A stretch of DNA of 64,000 bases from Ignavibacteria bacterium. GTDB taxonomy: Bacteria > Bacteroidota > Ignavibacteria > OLB7. The position numbers and the translations under genes are program-made. The stretch spans positions 248,001 through 312,000 of the forward strand of contig JACKAE010000004.1 of NCBI GenBank assembly GCA_020635205.1, given 5' to 3'. The notes under the pieces were generated by a model. The model saw nothing but the letters and a program-made list of their open reading frames with translations, did not search any database and was not told the DNA's origin. Below, in pieces: positions 26,225-34,698 of the stretch; position 1 is the first letter of the stretch; each line of letters opens with the position of its first letter.

Positions 26225-26947
26225 GTGGAACAGACATTACGAGCACTTTATCGGCTACAGCAGATTGACTTGGAACTTGATGATCTTGAAGCTGGTAGCG
26301 GCGATCTGCCGGGAGAAATCCGTCAACTGGAAACTAATCTGGCTGAAGTTCAGTCCCGAATTTCCGAGCACGAAAGTACACTCTCGACCATCCGCCGTGA
26401 ACGGAACACAGGAAACGAGGAGATGCAAGAACTTCGTGCCCGCGCACTGGAGTTGAACGAGCGCTTGCGAACTGTGAGAAACAACAAAGAGTACGATGCC
26501 ACAACTACGGAAATAGCGGCAGCGGAGGAACGCTCGAAAGATTTGGGTAGGTCGCTTTCAACCTTAGATGACCGTGAAGCTGAGATCTTGAGAGAAATCC
26601 AGGGCTTTGAAAAGAGCCGGAACGAGATCACTGCAACACTCGAAGACAAAAACGAAACGTTGAACTCGATTCACGAGAGCAGTAGCGATGAAGTGGACGA
26701 ATATCGAGCACAACGTGTGGCTGCTTTGAAAGAACTCTCGGCTGAATTGCTCGAACGCTACAGCTACGTCCGTACCAAACACCCAGATGCCGTAGTGAAG
26801 GTGCGCAAAGGGGCTTGCTCTGGTTGTTTCCGTGCTGTAACTCCACAAACCTTGGTAGAGATGCGCCGTAAAGAGCAGATATTTTTCTGCGAGCATTGCG
26901 GCCGGTTAATTGTGGACGAAGAGTTAGCAGATACTGTTGAGGTATAA
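26225..26947 (+). CDS. Coiled-coil protein with C4 zinc ribbon (DUF164 family)
   Basis: The product has 240 residues. The start is taken as GTG 26225 because GGAGG (26211-26215) is 9 bases upstream; the frame could open at TTG 26219, but the spacing would then be only 3 bases. Residues 1-185 form a long antiparallel coiled coil rich in Glu/Arg/Leu. The C-terminus has the zinc ribbon: CSGC near 199-202 and CEHC near 224-227, separated by VTPQTLVEMRRK. This family is widely found beside NIF3-type genes, as here. It is thought to act on nucleic acids or ribosomes; the role is not settled. rnpB follows closely. Confidence 0.9.
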   Translation: MEQTLRALYRLQQIDLELDDLEAGSGDLPGEIRQLETNLAEVQSRISEHESTLSTIRRERNTGNEEMQELRARALELNERLRTVRNNKEYDATTTEIAAAEERSKDLGRSLSTLDDREAEILREIQGFEKSRNEITATLEDKNETLNSIHESSSDEVDEYRAQRVAALKELSAELLERYSYVRTKHPDAVVKVRKGACSGCFRAVTPQTLVEMRRKEQIFFCEHCGRLIVDEELADTVEV

Positions 26948-26977
26948 AGGCAATCTCAACTGTTGACGACGTTTTAT

Positions 26978-27395
26978 CTCCGAAGCGAATCGGGTAGTCG
27001 CTCCGGGAGTTATCTCCCGGAGAGGAACGTCCGAACTCCACAGGACAGCGTGCCCCGATAACGTCGGGGGGGACAGGAAGGTTGGCTTCGTGCCTACGTG
27101 ACTGTCAACGGAAAGTGCAACAGAAAAGATACCGCCCCGATTCCTTCGGGGTAAGGGTGAAATGGTGAGGTAAGAGCTTACCGCATCTTCGGGTAACCGG
27201 GATGGCAGTGCAAACCCCGCGCGGAGCAAGGCCAAGCAGATGTTGCGAAGTTGTCCGCTTCTCCACCTTGCGGTGGATCAACATCGGGTAGGCTGCTCGA
27301 GGGTCGGAGCAATTCGACTCCCAGATAAATGGCTACCACGTCTCTGACTTTTGTGAGATGACGTACAGAATTCGGCGTACAGATTCGCTTCGGAG
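26978..27395 (+). ncRNA. rnpB: RNase P RNA, class A
   Basis: Conserved signatures of bacterial class A RNase P RNA occur in order: GAGGAACGTCCGAACTCCAC (27019-27041 area), ACAGAAAAGATACCGCC, GGTAAGGGTGAAATGG followed by GAGGTAAGAGCTTACCGC, and AGATAAATGGCTACCACG near the 3' end. The ends are defined by the P1 helix, since 26978-26991 is perfectly complementary to 27382-27395. The RNA is the catalytic subunit that trims tRNA 5' ends. It lies in the orientation of the zinc-ribbon gene and ends 10 bases before the convergent TPR gene. Confidence 0.96.
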
Positions 27396-27405
27396 TATTC
27401 TCTGA

Positions 27406-29250
27406 CTACATTCCCTCCCCTCTCAACATCCGTATCCGATCTCTCGCCTCAGTTGCCCGCTGTGATATAGGGTACTCGACTAAAACTCTGGTGTACAACT
27501 GCATCGCCCGTTCCGTATCGGCCATGTTTATCTCTGATATTTCTGCAGCAAGGAAGAGGGCTTGGTCAGCATGTGTACCATCACTGTACTCCTCAACAAT
27601 CTGCAGAGCAGTCTCCACCGCTTCGCCATACCTTTCAAGATTTCGTAGTGCAACCACTTTCATGAAGAGTGCGTCGTCGGCAAGAGACTCATCACGACTT
27701 TCCGCTACGGCTGCTTCAGCAGAAATGATTGCCTCCTTCCAGTCACGCCGCCTCATCTGATACCGTCCGTCAACAAAGTGCTTCAGTGAAGCCTCATCTT
27801 TCTTAAGATGTTCCTGCAAAAGGATAAGCCAATCGAGAGCATCGTTTGCGGCATTACTTCCAACATCGTTCGTTAAAACAGTAAGTGAGTCGACCGCTTC
27901 GGTATAGTCACCTGAGAAGAGAAGTGTTTCGGCATACTTAAGTCGAGCTACGTCACGAAGCCGTTCCGCTTCGTAGGAATTCCCCTGATGTTCCGTAGCC
28001 TGACGATAGAGTTGACGAGCTTCAAGAATGTCTGCCGTCCGAAGCGTTAAGTCAGCTCGCAAAAGGAGTGCTTCCAGTGAATTTGTTGACCGTTGATCGA
28101 AGGGATCAGATTCAAGCACTTTCAACCCTTCTTCAGGTTGATTGAGCACATCGGCTTGAAGTTGAGCGATGGCGAGGCGTGCTCCCTCCCCTATCGACCC
28201 ACTCTTTCCATACTCAAGTACTTCTCGATATTGATTAATCAGTTCAGTTGCTGCCACCTTCGAGAGATTGCCCTCTTCACTATACCGTTGCTGCAGAGCA
28301 AAGACATAGCTGTAGACTACAGATGGAGTCAACGGGTGATCTTTGTCGAACTCTTTCAAGAAATATTCATAAGCCCTTATTGCCTCGCCATATTTGCCAA
28401 CGCGCAACATCTTATCAGCAAAAGCATAGATTTCCGAACCTCTTCCATTCCGCTCGCGATCGAGGCGTTTTACGACTTCGAAGGCAGAAGAATCATCCCC
28501 CTTTTCAGAGTACAACCACGAGAGAAGCTCTAAATATTCTGTGCGCCCCTTCCTTACCTCCACAAGATGTTGTGTCACTTCTATTGCCGCTTCGACGCCA
28601 GCCGGAGTATCCGTAATTAAGCTCAGCCCGGATTGCACATAGCTTAAACGTCCAGAGCCTTCGCTAAGCATGTCAAGGTATTCGTTCGCGGACTTTTTGT
28701 AGTCACCTAAAATTGCGTAGAGCCGACCAAGTCGATCGGCAATCAGACTGTTTCTACCGAACCGTTGTCGAGCTTGTTCGTAGACGGCAACAGCTTTGTC
28801 GAAAAGCCGCAATCCCATCTGTGATTGCCCAACTTTTATGTAGCTATCAACATCTTTTGCTCCTACCGACAGAGCACTCTTCCAAGCATTGTCAGCCTCT
28901 CCCCCCTTTCCACTTCTGTGGAGAAGTTCAGCGTGGAGGATCAGCAGATCAACGTCGTTTCCGAATCGCACCAACCGCTCCGCTACAACTGGAGCTAAAG
29001 CGTCAAACCGACCAAGTTGAAGCCAGACACGCTTCAGGCCTTCGAAGTAGTTCCGTGAATCTGGATCTGACTTTAGAAGCTCCTGATAGGTTCGAGCAGC
29101 TCCGGGGAGGTCACCACTCGCCTCGTAACTCAGCGCCAACTTGTATAGGCGATCCTCATCTGAAATTTTCGGCTGCCCTCTCAGTCCTGTCCAGGCTATC
29201 AGCGTGAACGTGAGCGTACTGAGGAGAATAGGTGAAAATCTTCTCATCAT
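27406..29250 (-). CDS. Secreted/periplasmic TPR-repeat protein
   Basis: The product has 614 residues with a signal peptide (MMRRFSPILLSTLTFTLIAW, cleavage near LRGQ). Nearly all of the mature chain is alpha-helical TPR repeats from about residue 28 to the end, shown by recurrent patterns such as YKLALSYEASGDLPGAARTY, FDKAVAVYEQARQRFG and ERAMQLYTRVLVEYPISQRA. No catalytic motif is seen. Its ATG overlaps the stop of the M24 peptidase gene by 4 bases (ATGA), so translation is probably coupled. TPR proteins of this size in the periplasm act as scaffolds. A link to the peptidase is suggested only by the overlap. Confidence 0.85.
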   Translation of the reverse strand: MMRRFSPILLSTLTFTLIAWTGLRGQPKISDEDRLYKLALSYEASGDLPGAARTYQELLKSDPDSRNYFEGLKRVWLQLGRFDALAPVVAERLVRFGNDVDLLILHAELLHRSGKGGEADNAWKSALSVGAKDVDSYIKVGQSQMGLRLFDKAVAVYEQARQRFGRNSLIADRLGRLYAILGDYKKSANEYLDMLSEGSGRLSYVQSGLSLITDTPAGVEAAIEVTQHLVEVRKGRTEYLELLSWLYSEKGDDSSAFEVVKRLDRERNGRGSEIYAFADKMLRVGKYGEAIRAYEYFLKEFDKDHPLTPSVVYSYVFALQQRYSEEGNLSKVAATELINQYREVLEYGKSGSIGEGARLAIAQLQADVLNQPEEGLKVLESDPFDQRSTNSLEALLLRADLTLRTADILEARQLYRQATEHQGNSYEAERLRDVARLKYAETLLFSGDYTEAVDSLTVLTNDVGSNAANDALDWLILLQEHLKKDEASLKHFVDGRYQMRRRDWKEAIISAEAAVAESRDESLADDALFMKVVALRNLERYGEAVETALQIVEEYSDGTHADQALFLAAEISEINMADTERAMQLYTRVLVEYPISQRATEARDRIRMLRGEGM

Positions 29251-30461
29251 ACGTTTGCTCCTACCTCCACATTCATAATCGAAAGAACACTCTTCTGTAG
29301 TGGTTCTGATGGAACAATAACCTCACCACTGTTGGTAATGATAACGTCAAGTTCTGAGCGGATGCCAAACTGGTCTGGAAGGTAAATGCCTGGTTCAATT
29401 GAGAAAGAGGTGGCCGTAAGGATTGGCCGAGTATCCTGTGTCTCAAAGTTGTCGAGGTTTGTTCCAGCCCCGTGTAGGTCAGTGCTGATGCTATGTCCTG
29501 TTCTGTGAATAAACTCCCCACCAAATCCAGCGCCGTCGATAATGTTCCTCGCGGCATCGTCAAGTTCAGCACCAGTTACAGTAACACCTTCGGTAAAGGC
29601 TTTTCGCACTGCTTCGAGCGAGGCGTCACGACCATCCCGGACAATCCCAAAAACTTTCTCATACTCATCAGGGACTTCTTCGCCAACATATCCAGTCCAG
29701 GTAATATCGCCGTAGACCGACCCCTCACGCTCCTCCTTCCCCCACAAGTCGATCAAGACAAACGATCCAGGCTCAATTACAGCAGCAGACTCAGCCGAAG
29801 GCTGGTAGTGTGGATTTGCACTATTTGCTCCAACTGAGCAGTTCGGATCGTGATCGGTAACAAGTCCACGAGCACTAAATTGGCTTAGAATGTATTGAAC
29901 GACATCATACTCGGTAATCTTCTCGTTAGCTTCAACCCCTTGTCTGATAAATGAGAAGGCTTGAAGCATCACCTCCCGACAGGCATTGCCGGCTCTAATC
30001 CCCGACTCAATTTGCCAATCTTCAAGTCGGCTCTCAAGCCGGGCAATCAACTCGCCTGAAGAGACAACCTTCGTTCCAAACGACCTGACAAGTTCAACGG
30101 TTCCAGCATCCACTTTTGCAACTACTGGCAAGGCATTATTAGGAGAGTACTCCATTGCAACTTCGGGCAAATCTCCGACAAGCCGCTGTAATCCATCTTG
30201 GTATTCTATTTGGCTTGAGTAGAAGGTGACTGATCCGGGCATCCCCGTTGCCAGGTGGGGTTCAATTTTGTGGACGAGACCTTGTGGCTCACCCTGATCG
30301 GGTATCAGCAGTGCCCAACGTCGAGTCTGATGAGTTTCGGGAGTAAGCCCAATGATACGGGAGGCGATAACGTTGCTGTCACGAAAGTTGCAGAGAAGCC
30401 ACCCCTTTATTCCTGCATCTCTCATGGCTCCCTGAATGCGATCTAATTGTTCTCTTCTCAT
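29247..30461 (-). CDS. M24-family metallopeptidase (Xaa-Pro aminopeptidase-like)
   Basis: The product has 404 residues from ATG 30461; the frame is open for 26 more codons but lacks a good start. An N-terminal creatinase-like domain (about 1-150) is followed by the pita-bread domain. The five metal ligands are recognisable: Asp in FVLIDLWGK, Asp in GDITWTGYVG, His in FIHRTGHSISTDLHGAG, Glu in FSIEPGIYLP and Glu in GIRSELDVIIT. Such enzymes remove N-terminal residues before proline in the cytoplasm. A second feature, CSVGANSANPHY, matches the family. It is coupled to the TPR gene by a 4-base overlap. The exact dipeptide specificity is not determinable. Confidence 0.92.
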   Translation of the reverse strand: MRREQLDRIQGAMRDAGIKGWLLCNFRDSNVIASRIIGLTPETHQTRRWALLIPDQGEPQGLVHKIEPHLATGMPGSVTFYSSQIEYQDGLQRLVGDLPEVAMEYSPNNALPVVAKVDAGTVELVRSFGTKVVSSGELIARLESRLEDWQIESGIRAGNACREVMLQAFSFIRQGVEANEKITEYDVVQYILSQFSARGLVTDHDPNCSVGANSANPHYQPSAESAAVIEPGSFVLIDLWGKEEREGSVYGDITWTGYVGEEVPDEYEKVFGIVRDGRDASLEAVRKAFTEGVTVTGAELDDAARNIIDGAGFGGEFIHRTGHSISTDLHGAGTNLDNFETQDTRPILTATSFSIEPGIYLPDQFGIRSELDVIITNSGEVIVPSEPLQKSVLSIMNVEVGANV

Positions 30462-30679
30462 TGTTGATATTTGCTTCACGTTAGTTTTGATTCTCCTATC
30501 ACGTCCGAAATTCTTCTCTATTGTCACAACCGTTGTCAACTACCCACTGTGCTAAAGTGCATAATCTATGATCGATTTATATGCTCTTTAGCATAAAAGG
30601 CTGTGATATGTCGATTCTTGTCAGTATACTTCTGCCGTTCATTTTAACAATATGGTCGTCACGATTTTTCAGGTGTTCT

Positions 30680-31144
30680 ATGCAGTATGCAATACACAAG
30701 ATACTCGCTCCAACTGACTTCTCTGACCATGCAAACCACGCGCTGGAATATGCTCGAACATTTGCTCGCCGTTGGAATGCTGAACTCCACCTATTGAACG
30801 TCATCGAGCCAGCAGTTTTCCCGACCGAAGCTGGACTAACTCCAATCGGAACAATGAAGCTCGGTGAAGAGATGGAGGGAGCAGCACAGACGAACTTGCA
30901 GAAAATCGCGACATCCGAACCACTCACCGACCTCAAGGTTGAGACGGCGATTGCCCATGGGCGTGCCAGCTCAGCAATCATCCACTACGCTGAGACTCAC
31001 AACATTAACTTAATTATCATCTCCACTCACGGTCGCCGTGGACTTGAGCACTTAATCTTCGGCTCAACTGCTGAGCGAGTTGTGCGTGAGGCTCCCTGCC
31101 CTGTCCTTACTGTTCGTCCAGCAAACAAGTCTTCAGAAGAATAA
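30680..31144 (+). CDS. Universal stress protein (UspA family)
   Basis: The product has 154 residues from ATG 30680; the open frame starts at 30581, but that would add an unusual hydrophobic N-terminus. It is a single Usp domain: the N-terminal strand ILAPTDFSDHANHALEYA and the C-terminal ATP-binding pattern G-2x-G-9x-G-S/T in THGRRGLEHLIFGSTAERVV. Usp proteins with this motif bind ATP and are induced under stress. The gene is divergent from the peptidase operon and 23 bases ahead of fbp on the same strand, so it may share a transcript with fbp and pdxA. Confidence 0.92.
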   Translation: MQYAIHKILAPTDFSDHANHALEYARTFARRWNAELHLLNVIEPAVFPTEAGLTPIGTMKLGEEMEGAAQTNLQKIATSEPLTDLKVETAIAHGRASSAIIHYAETHNINLIIISTHGRRGLEHLIFGSTAERVVREAPCPVLTVRPANKSSEE

Positions 31145-31167
31145 TTCAATTGCACTAACTCTCGTAT

Positions 31168-32223
31168 ATGCCACACAGAGGATCGTTTATCACAATTGAA
31201 CGGCACATTGCCGACCAAGAGCACTTACACCTATACGCAACAGGTGCATTTAGCCGCCTTCTGCGCGACTTAATGCTCGCCATTCGAGTTATCTCAAGAG
31301 AAGTTCGTCGAGCAGGACTTGTCGATATTTTCGGAACAACTGGCGAAGAGAACGTTCACGGAGAGCGCGTACGGAAGCTCGACGTTTTCTCTAACGAGAC
31401 GATAATCAGAGCGATGCGCTATGGTGGACATCTGTGTGGGATGGCTTCAGAAGAATCAGAAGGGTTAATTCCAATTCCTGAGAATGTCGCCAAGGGGAGT
31501 TATGTTCTTCTGTTCGATCCACTGGATGGATCTTCAAACATTGACATTAACGTCACAATCGGGACGATTTTTTCGATCTACCGCCGAGTCTCTCCTGACA
31601 TTGATCGATTGGGAGACATGAACGATCTCATTCAACCCGGATATCGGCAAGTCGCCGCTGGATATGCCCTCTATGGATCGAGCACGGTGCTGGTATACAC
31701 TACTGGCAATGGTGTCGACATGTTCACGTACGATCCAACACTTGGTGAATTCCTCCTCTCGAATTCAACTATTCGAATTCCTGAACGTGGTGGATATTAT
31801 TCAATCAACGAAGGGAATTCATCCTATTGGCATGAGGGTATGGCAAACTATATCTCCCATCTAAAAGAGATTGATCCTGAAACCAACCGCCCCTACAGTC
31901 AACGCTATATCGGAACTGCCGTTGCCGACGTTCACCGAACGTTAATGTATGGGGGCATCTTCCTCTATCCCGGCGACAAGAAATCCCCGAACGGAAAGCT
32001 CCGCCTGATGTACGAAGTAAATCCTTTAGCAATGTTGATTGAACAAGCAGGGGGAGTTGCAATTGATGGTCGGAACCGAGTGCTTGACTTGGTTCCCGAA
32101 ACACTGCACGAACGCTCGCCACTTGTCTGTGGCAGTCCAGCAAACGTTGAAGAAGCCCTCTCATTTATTGAGGAAGACCCCGTTGGTGAAGAGGTATCGG
32201 AGAACCAGTCATCCCCTTCATGA
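31168..32223 (+). CDS. fbp: Fructose-1,6-bisphosphatase, class I
   Basis: The product has 351 residues, the length usual for class I FBPase. The metal-binding motif LFDPLDGSSNID lies near residues 114-125, the Glu/Glu site is in GMASEESEG, and the substrate-binding region is GKLRLMYEVNPLAMLIEQAGG near 273-293. It hydrolyses fructose 1,6-bisphosphate in gluconeogenesis in the cytoplasm. The start is ATG 31168, 23 bases after the Usp gene. Its stop overlaps the pdxA start by 4 bases (ATGA), which implies translational coupling. No truncation or missing active-site residue is seen. Confidence 0.96.
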   Translation: MPHRGSFITIERHIADQEHLHLYATGAFSRLLRDLMLAIRVISREVRRAGLVDIFGTTGEENVHGERVRKLDVFSNETIIRAMRYGGHLCGMASEESEGLIPIPENVAKGSYVLLFDPLDGSSNIDINVTIGTIFSIYRRVSPDIDRLGDMNDLIQPGYRQVAAGYALYGSSTVLVYTTGNGVDMFTYDPTLGEFLLSNSTIRIPERGGYYSINEGNSSYWHEGMANYISHLKEIDPETNRPYSQRYIGTAVADVHRTLMYGGIFLYPGDKKSPNGKLRLMYEVNPLAMLIEQAGGVAIDGRNRVLDLVPETLHERSPLVCGSPANVEEALSFIEEDPVGEEVSENQSSPS

Positions 32224-33266
32224 GCAGTCTGCGCAAACTTCCTCAACTCCTTCTAACAGTCGGCGATATCAATGGTATCGGCCCAGAAGTATTACTGAAA
32301 GCGTTGCGCAGAATACTTCCCACAAAATCCTTTGTTCCAACTATTATTGGAAACTCTCGACTGTTAGAAGAATACCTTCAGGCACTCCCCCTTCATGACG
32401 TTTCGCTATCGGCATCTGAATTGCGAGTGGCAGGAGAAACAATAGCTATCGTCGACCTTCCATCGGAAGCCACTCTTTCTATTGGAAGTGAAACTGCTGA
32501 TGCTGGGAAACTCGCAGGAGATGCAATTCACAAAGGAGTTGCCATGCTCCTCGACGGAAGTGCTGATGGCATCGTAACCATGCCAATTTCGAAATCAGGT
32601 CTGAACAGTGGGGGACATCACTGGCCGGGGCACACGGAGATGTTGGCCGATCTATCTGGTGGGAACAATCCCTTGATGATTCTCGCAAGTCGTGAAATGC
32701 GAGTAGCCTTGATGACAATTCACGTGCCGCTTCGTCAAGTCCCTTCCCTTATTACCCCCTCCCTCCTCTCCCAACGAATTCACGACTTCCACAATACTTT
32801 GCATATAGATTTTGCACTTCCCTCGCCTCGAATAGCCGTCTTAGGATTGAACCCTCACGCCGGAGAGAGTGGAAGCATTGGCAGAGAGGAGGTCGAAACA
32901 TTAGTGCCAGCCATTGAAGTAGCCCAAGCGAAGGGATATTCTGTTGAGGGTCCATTCCCTGCTGACGGATTTTTTGCCCGATATAGACCGGGAATGTATG
33001 ACGGAATTTTAGCCGCCTATCACGATCAGGGTTTGATCCCCCTTAAGATGACTGCTCGTGGGGCAGGTGTGAACATAACTGCCGGACTCTCAATTGTTCG
33101 CACATCGCCCGACCACGGAACAGCCTTTGCTATCGCTGGTAACGGCGAGGCAGATGAGTCGAGTACAGTCGAGGCTATCGAGATGGCACTCTCAATAATT
33201 GAGAACAGAACTTCGAGTGCCAACCGAGAGCAACTCGCTACTTCTACAACACACCAAGATGATTGA
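32220..33266 (+). CDS. pdxA: 4-hydroxythreonine-4-phosphate dehydrogenase
   Basis: The product has 348 residues. Motifs of the PdxA family: GDINGIGPEVLLKAL at the N-terminus, the metal-ligand His of HWPGHTEML, the HVPLRQVPSLIT segment and the AAYHDQGLIPLKM segment with its metal His, and the C-terminal VRTSPDHGTAFAIAG. It oxidises 4-phosphohydroxy-L-threonine using NAD(P)+ in the DXP-dependent route to pyridoxal phosphate. It overlaps fbp by 4 bases upstream and the ftsE-like gene by 8 bases downstream, so it lies inside one operon. No pdxJ is found in the window. Confidence 0.95.
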   Translation: MSSLRKLPQLLLTVGDINGIGPEVLLKALRRILPTKSFVPTIIGNSRLLEEYLQALPLHDVSLSASELRVAGETIAIVDLPSEATLSIGSETADAGKLAGDAIHKGVAMLLDGSADGIVTMPISKSGLNSGGHHWPGHTEMLADLSGGNNPLMILASREMRVALMTIHVPLRQVPSLITPSLLSQRIHDFHNTLHIDFALPSPRIAVLGLNPHAGESGSIGREEVETLVPAIEVAQAKGYSVEGPFPADGFFARYRPGMYDGILAAYHDQGLIPLKMTARGAGVNITAGLSIVRTSPDHGTAFAIAGNGEADESSTVEAIEMALSIIENRTSSANREQLATSTTHQDD

Positions 33267-33930
33267 GCTAAACAACGTCACCATTGCCCACCGTGGGTTG
33301 CCGGTTCTCCGCGAGGGAACTGCACGGTTCAATCCCGGAGAAGCGATCTTGTTGACCGGGCCAACTGGTTCTGGAAAGACAAGTTTGATTCGCGCGCTCT
33401 ACGGCGACATCAAACCGAGCGAGGGGAGCATTAACGTCAACGGGGTCAATCTCAGTACAATCTCCCCCGGAAAGCTTCCGGCACTCCGTAGAAAAATGGG
33501 AATTATTTTTCAGGACGATCGGTTGCTATACGACAGGAACGTTTTCGAGAACATGCGCTTTGCACTCTCAATCCGGGTTGGTTCAACAAGTGAAATTAAT
33601 CGGCTTGCCCTTCAGGCACTTGCAGATATTGGCTTAAGTCACCTCCGCTCCAAACATCCCGACCAACTCTCTGGAGGGGAGGCACAGCGCGTTGGGGTTG
33701 CGCGTGCAGTCTCCAGTTCTCCTGATATTATCTTGGCTGACGAACCGACTGGTGACCTCGATCCAGAAACGACCGACGAAATTTTCCGTTTTCTTGCCTC
33801 ACGCAGAACCAGCGAAAACCTGTTTGTAATTGCTACTCACGACTACGAACGTGCCCTCCAAGCATTTCCTGATGCTCGGACAGTTCGGCTTGAAGGAGAT
33901 CGATTAGAGGAAGCTGTATCCAATTCGTGA
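33259..33930 (+). CDS. FtsE-like ABC ATPase without adjacent FtsX
   Basis: The product has 223 residues from ATG 33259, the usual FtsE length. Walker A GPTGSGKT at 34-41, signature LSGGEAQR near 137 and Walker B with D-loop IILADEPTGDLDPET near 158-172 identify the FtsE/LolD/MacB group. FtsE normally pairs with the membrane protein FtsX, which controls cell-wall hydrolases at division. No FtsX gene follows: 176 bases later comes an unrelated small gene. Assignment as FtsE rather than another member of this ATPase group is based on length and an N-terminus (MIELNNVTIAHRG) starting at the usual FtsE position, so it is not certain. The start overlaps pdxA by 8 bases. Confidence 0.8.
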   Translation: MIELNNVTIAHRGLPVLREGTARFNPGEAILLTGPTGSGKTSLIRALYGDIKPSEGSINVNGVNLSTISPGKLPALRRKMGIIFQDDRLLYDRNVFENMRFALSIRVGSTSEINRLALQALADIGLSHLRSKHPDQLSGGEAQRVGVARAVSSSPDIILADEPTGDLDPETTDEIFRFLASRRTSENLFVIATHDYERALQAFPDARTVRLEGDRLEEAVSNS

Positions 33931-34121
33931 TTTCGAGCATGGATACAATCAATCATTCCTTCACACTCTACTCCCTTTTTTCAATACTCCAGTAGAAGCA
34001 TGAACAATAATCCAACCTGATTGAACCTTGTTGCAACAAATGAGTCGGACTGACCGTTCTTACCCCATGAAGATTTCCCAGAATCAGTTTTGAAGATGTT
34101 TTTGATTTGATGGAGGATATG

Positions 34122-34460
34122 ATGAACAACAAACGGACACTTCGCTATGTAGCAGTTGCTGTACTCAGTCTTGGCACTCTCTTCTCTGTCGGTGTTTTGG
34201 CTGGTTGGATCAGCTTAGGAGATGACTACTCAATTACTCGTCGTGTTGTCGGTATCCCTTACGAGGCAGCACTCGCGGAATTCTGTGAAGTTCTCGAAGG
34301 ATTGGATGGAGTGACTGGTGTTAACTACTCGGAGTTCGATAGCATCACAGGGACAGCACTGGTGACGGTTCACTACAATCCTGCGTTGACTTCAACAAAG
34401 ATTCTTATGGTCTGGCTTGGAAACACCAAATCAATCTGGGAAAAACCAGTTATCGCATAG
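34122..34460 (+). CDS. Small membrane-anchored protein, possible HMA-like fold
   Basis: The product has 112 residues from ATG 34122, where GGAGG lies 5 bases upstream; ATGs at 34107 and 34119 are alternatives. One N-terminal hydrophobic segment (YVAVAVLSLGTLFSVGVLAG) acts as a signal or anchor. The remainder, about residues 42-112, has a beta-alpha-beta-beta-alpha-like pattern (GLDGVTGVNYSEFD, TALVTVHYNPALTSTKILM) reminiscent of heavy-metal-associated domains. The usual CxxC metal motif is absent, and only one Cys (AEFCEVLE) is present. The function is unknown. A strong terminator follows, so it ends its transcript. Confidence 0.7.
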   Translation: MNNKRTLRYVAVAVLSLGTLFSVGVLAGWISLGDDYSITRRVVGIPYEAALAEFCEVLEGLDGVTGVNYSEFDSITGTALVTVHYNPALTSTKILMVWLGNTKSIWEKPVIA

Positions 34461-34487
34461 AAACAGCAACTGGCAAGAAAATAGAAC

Positions 34488-34521
34488 GGGAGAAGCATTC
34501 ATCTGCTTCTCCCTTTTTTTT
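34488..34521 (+). terminator. Rho-independent terminator
   Basis: A 10-bp GC-containing stem (34488-34497 with 34504-34513), 6-base loop and an 8-T run (34514-34521) follow the small membrane protein gene by 27 bases. Confidence 0.92.
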
Positions 34522-34578
34522 GCCAACGACTGATACACGATCATTGCAGATGACTGAAGATCAGTGAAGGTTCGCGAC

Positions 34579-34652
34579 AATCTGTCTAATCTGTGTACAA
34601 TGGCATCGAGCACTTATATCTGGTTGGCAATAGTACACGGATGACAGGGATT
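34579..34652. repeat. Imperfect inverted repeat between convergent genes
   Basis: The arms (34579-34598 and 34633-34652) are imperfectly complementary, both built on the words ATCTGTGT and ACACGGAT. The element lies between the terminator of the small membrane protein and the 3' end of porU. The ACACGGAT-type words resemble a dispersed intergenic repeat seen in many bacteria. Confidence 0.5.
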
Positions 34653-34698
34653 GGATGGGATATTCACAGATATAAAAAAGGGATGTAAATGTGCCCAC

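Noticed and set aside
26924..27235. 103-residue minus-strand frame
   Set aside because: It lies across the RNase P RNA and the end of the zinc-ribbon gene; the RNA signatures and the P1 pairing explain this region.
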